A DNA stretch of 64,000 nt, from NCBI RefSeq assembly GCF_036588685.1, contig NC_086378.1:33581578-33645577 (forward strand). Reading direction: 5' to 3'. The DNA is from Mytilus trossulus. Its lineage: Eukaryota > Mollusca > Bivalvia > Mytilida > Mytilidae. A model generated the notes under the pieces. It searched no databases. It was not told the DNA's origin and was given only the letters and a program-made list of their open reading frames with translations. How positions within the stretch are numbered: the stretch's first letter is position 1; each line of letters opens with the position of its first letter. The translations under genes were made by a program, and so were the position numbers. Below are positions 60,018 to 64,000 of the stretch, in pieces.

Positions 60018-60248
60018 TTGTATCAAGGAGAAACATCCAACAGTAGAAGATGCGGTTGTGCAATTACTTTAAGAATGGTAGGAGTCGATAATCAAGTGAT
60101 CAATCAACACGTGGGTTGGAGTTCCAAGGGAATGATAGACCATTATGCACATGTTGTAAAATTAATGAGCACCGAAGGTCCAGCTAGCATTTGGGATAAG
60201 AGTCGTCTTTCTTCGATAAAGTTTCACAAAACTTTGTCAGTAATTTGA
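60018..60248 (+). pseudogene. Tyrosine recombinase C-terminal fragment, copy 3
   Basis: Third identical copy, with the foldback at 59859-60011 upstream. The contig ends before the third endonuclease gene would begin. Confidence 0.5.
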
Positions 60249-62594
60249 AAGTTTAAATTTTGAATTTGTTTTATTAAATTTTGAAAACGTGATAATTATT
60301 TACACGCACTTTTTTCAGACGTTATGAATAACTGTATTTCAAGAAAGGAGAAAACTTAAACATTTAATTAAGGTAAATTTGATTTGTTCATAACTATTTT
60401 ATGTATACTTTATATTATAAGTATTGGATAGTGAAAACTGTATTAAATGAGTTTAGTTTGTTTCGGTATGTTTATTATTTTACACACAGTTGCACGGTTT
60501 TTGGTTTGTTGTCCTTCGTATCTAACATATGAGAGGTACCGGGGTGAACTTGTAAAATTCCGCTATTACAAGTTCATCCTTGGGTGCCTCGAATAAATAG
60601 ATAACGCGGTCATCTTGTGTTCTGGTTTGTTGATTGTAACCCGAATAATTCAGTCGTTATATTCCGCTGCTCTACGAAGGCTTCGTGTGGGAGAACATCG
60701 GACACGGAAAAGGCTTGAATTATTCGAGTTATGTTGATTGGAGTTTGCAGTGAAGGTCATAAGCAATATGGAATATGACAATGACATGCCCTGTGTGTTA
60801 ATTTTCATCAAGTGGGTAAAGATTGTTAGGAAACGTATGGTATAATCAGCATTATATCATGTAACTATTTCCCTTTCATAACGGTATAACGGTATACTAT
60901 TAGGTATAAATGGTTGTCTATTCAAGCGGCCCGTAGCTACAGCTAATCCTTCTCGAGACAATGAATGGCTGGTTAGGTGATATTTTCTCCAAAAACAATT
61001 CTGGGATTGCTAGCGCCCTCTATTCATTAACTATGCCCCCCCCCCTTTATCTGATATGTTTCGTCTACGTATGTTCGACAAACGGTCTTCTTTCGTATAA
61101 ATGGTCTAGATGACGCTTTCTGAAAGGGACATCAAATAAACCAATTTGCAAATAAAATTACTATTTTAACGGATCTACGAAAACATGCCACTTGCTCTAA
61201 ATGTATTTGCATTTTTGGATAATTTTTATGAATTACAAATTTACGTATTTATGACAAATATGAAATTGATTTAATTCGGAATTGAGAGAATCAGTGACAA
61301 CAAGTCGATCCATGGGAATCGTGTGTATGTACAATTATACCAAACGCGTCCGTTATCATGTGTCAGTCACTCGGAATGAAACGCTACATGATAATTGTTT
61401 TAAATGATACATTAAGACATTAATTAAAACATATTGTATTTCCAATTCTGAGCCCTTGTGTGATATACATTCTTGTTATCTTATTTCAACCAACTGCCAA
61501 AACGTTTAGCTTTTCTTCAATCACTTGAATAGTATACCATTATTATATATATATAACATCTAAACGTTTACTTCTGCATATGCTGAATTAATCAAACTGT
61601 TTGGTTTTGATTCCCATAGATGTAACAAGTGATACAAATTAGAGTTGTATCCCTTTGTCCAGTGAAACGTGTATCGAAATTGTTCTCCCTTATGTTTACT
61701 GTCAAACAGATCACACGATAAACAATCTAGAACGGACAGCTTATGCTTATTTGATACCCAGTAGATCCTGGACTTCATGTTTCGGATATTTCGAATACGC
61801 AAAAGCCGAAATCATATTCTCTCGTTTTTCTAATCAACTAAGAAGAGCTGTCAATCTTTGTAAAATTATATGTTTTTTCAAAATATTTATTAAATAATAT
61901 CAACGAAATTTAAGGCAAAATGTAACTACAAAAATAAATAGACTAGTGTCTTCATAATGGTGTTCTGAAGTCCATGTGAAGTAGTCTTTACAATAACAAA
62001 TAAAGGATAAGATAAAATAATACCTGTGTAATAGTATACGAAATAAAACGATACAGAGAAATTTTGCATGAAAATAACATAGCAAAAAATACATATAGGG
62101 CTGTATGTTCGGTATTATTATAGAAATGCGACCAGAAAATATTTATTCAGTTTGTAATGTATGAGTATTGGCATGTTGTAAGAAATTATTATAAAACGCA
62201 TTTTTCCTTCAATAATTCGCACACGTATTGTGTCCCGATGTATCTTGTAAAGTTTAACAAAAAAATGACATTATTAAAAATTAAATTTTGATAGATAGAG
62301 GCTCGTAATGGAACTTGAAGTCAACCAGAGAAACTCATTCAGAGAGTTTAATTTTGGATACAATTATTGACCAATAAATTATACATGTATTTGACAAACA
62401 ACCCGTCTAACTTAGCTATAAGTCTTAGTGTAACGTCCAACAGCCGTGCAGACTTGGTATACGTATTTATAGCGCGAACGTCGAAGAGAGCACCTGGATT
62501 GAACTTTTTTTTCTGAATTGACCAATTACGCGTTAGTTCTCTTCTAATGTTTCTAGCAAAATGATTTTTTAGGCGGAATTTTATTTCGTCTGCT

Positions 62595-62694
62595 NNNNNN
62601 NNNNNNNNNNNNNNNNNNNNNNNNNNNNNNNNNNNNNNNNNNNNNNNNNNNNNNNNNNNNNNNNNNNNNNNNNNNNNNNNNNNNNNNNNNNNNN
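62595..62694. other. Assembly gap, 100 N
   Basis: Exactly 100 N. It truncates the third 8.6-kb copy. The sequence after it shares nothing visible with the unit. Confidence 0.99.
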
Positions 62695-63480
62695 GTATGA
62701 CGATGACAATTTCATCAGCCAATCCAATAAAAATGTTAATGCGCACACATGTACTTACTATTCTGAAGACTTCTTTTAGCCAGAAAAGTTTATAATAAGT
62801 CTGAAAACCACTTTTTATCATATAAAAAGCTTATAAGTGCAAGATATATGCTTACATGGACTTCCTACATTGAAATTTTGTGGGGACTACTTGGACCCGT
62901 ACCGAAATTATATTAATTTAAATAGAAATTTCATGATTTTGTTAACTAGCAGCAAGACAAGACTCTAAAGTGGACAAATATATTACTACATACATGATAA
63001 AAAAATTCTTTACAATTCTGACTGAAAAAGAGCCTCTAAATTTTTGATAAAAGTACCCTGTAATATCAGCTTTTCTAAAAGAAATATTCAAATTAATGAA
63101 TTATACAAGATATTTAAACTCTAACTTAAAAAAAAGGTTATATTTTGGCCAGTTGGTGGTTCTCTTTCTTTGGTCTAGACTACTGGTGTAAATAATACAT
63201 CAAAAGAAGACAAGACAAAACAAGCGAAGAAAGAAAAGAACAGAAGTACAGATAGAAACATTTATATGTTGATCTTTTTTTATATAATGTACTATTTAAT
63301 ATTCTACACACAAGGACATACATGTACCATGATAAACAAACACCCCCCCTTTTTTTTGTGATGAGACTTGTGTGTATATATATATCATAAAATTTATTTT
63401 TTGTCTATGTATTGCTTTGCATATAGATGGATTCAACAAGAAGAAATAAAAGAGAGAGAGAGAGATGGGGAAAAGAGGGG
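62695..63480. other. Spacer downstream of histone H3
   Basis: AT-rich, with no gene seen. It contains a C-run/T-run junction (~63341-63357), a short TATATA tract (~63375) and an AG microsatellite (~63451-63465). Confidence 0.4.
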
Positions 63481-63503
63481 TTCGGCTATGTTTCTAATTT
63501 TCA

Positions 63504-63998
<495 letters not shown>

Positions 63999-64000
63999 TA

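Larger units (their letters stand above)
40372..62594. repeat. 2.6 tandem copies of an ~8.61-kb unit filling a whole contig
   Basis: Copies run 40372-48985, 48986-57597 and 57598-62594 (partial). Offsets are 8614 and 8612. The 2-bp difference comes from a C-run (12, 10 and 10 C at about 43810, 52424 and 61036). I found no other difference where I compared the copies. The contig starts and ends at arbitrary points of the unit, each next to a 100-N gap. Contents of one unit: TCCGTT-rich region, ~190-bp repeat, foldback element, recombinase fragment, two hairpins, unclassified frames, His-Me endonuclease, SINE tail and a second ~190-bp repeat. Confidence 0.95.

Noticed and set aside
40372..62594. 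A bacterial plasmid or viral genome assembled as a concatemer
   Set aside because: The unit contains repeats shared with contig 1 (the ~190-bp family) and SINE-like tails, with no replication or capsid gene. It is host-type animal DNA, although a host-derived circle remains possible.

Overview
The window is eukaryotic, AT-rich, intron- and repeat-dominated DNA, most likely from a bivalve mollusc and probably a mussel. This rests on the style of its interspersed repeats, a Naiad-type Penelope-like retroelement, short phase-0 ankyrin-repeat exons and a replication-type histone H3 gene. The species assignment is inference. Two runs of exactly 100 N (40272-40371 and 62595-62694) mark scaffold joins, so the window is three contigs placed side by side.

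Contig 1 (1-40271) looks like the inside of one large minus-strand gene built from single-repeat ankyrin exons. Six exons are visible (37834-37730, 30916-30812, 26088-25984, 24503-24399, 5316-5212, 2083-1979). Each is exactly 105 bp, phase 0 and bounded by AG/GT. The introns are packed with mobile elements: a TIR element flanked by ~130-bp direct repeats (5.5-8.2 kb), a solo LTR (8.3-8.9 kb), a foldback MITE (9.0 kb), and a decayed Penelope-like element with its GIY-YIG endonuclease in front of its RT (10-14 kb), which carries a SINE. Further on are a small two-exon gene or retrogene (14.05-15.46 kb), a hAT transposase end hit by a TTAA-type MITE (16.5-17.3 kb), and a dead non-LTR retrotransposon (19.1-22.8 kb) interrupted by a foldback element. 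From ~26.2 kb onward the region is a tandem array of a ~6.9-kb segment, each carrying one ankyrin exon. The last two units are nearly identical and the array runs into the gap.

Contig 2 (40372-62594) is only 2.6 copies of one ~8.61-kb unit; the only difference I found between copies is the length of one C-run. Each full unit holds a C-terminal fragment of a tyrosine recombinase, a foldback element, two hairpins, an intact 127-aa I-PpoI-like His-Me finger (zinc-binding) endonuclease, a SINE tail, and a region saturated with TCCGTT/AACGGA motifs. It may be a very recent tandem amplification, an assembly concatemer, or a circular molecule read more than once.

Contig 3 (62695-64000) ends with a minus-strand histone H3 gene. 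It has a canonical 3' stem-loop and downstream element, but a one-base deletion near its C-terminus.

The most interesting items are: (i) the Penelope-like element, where the two in-frame stops in the endonuclease segment are both UGA and one sits at a zinc-ligand cysteine position, as expected if UGA means selenocysteine; (ii) the 8.6-kb unit carrying two DNA-cutting or joining genes; (iii) the ankyrin exon array caught expanding.
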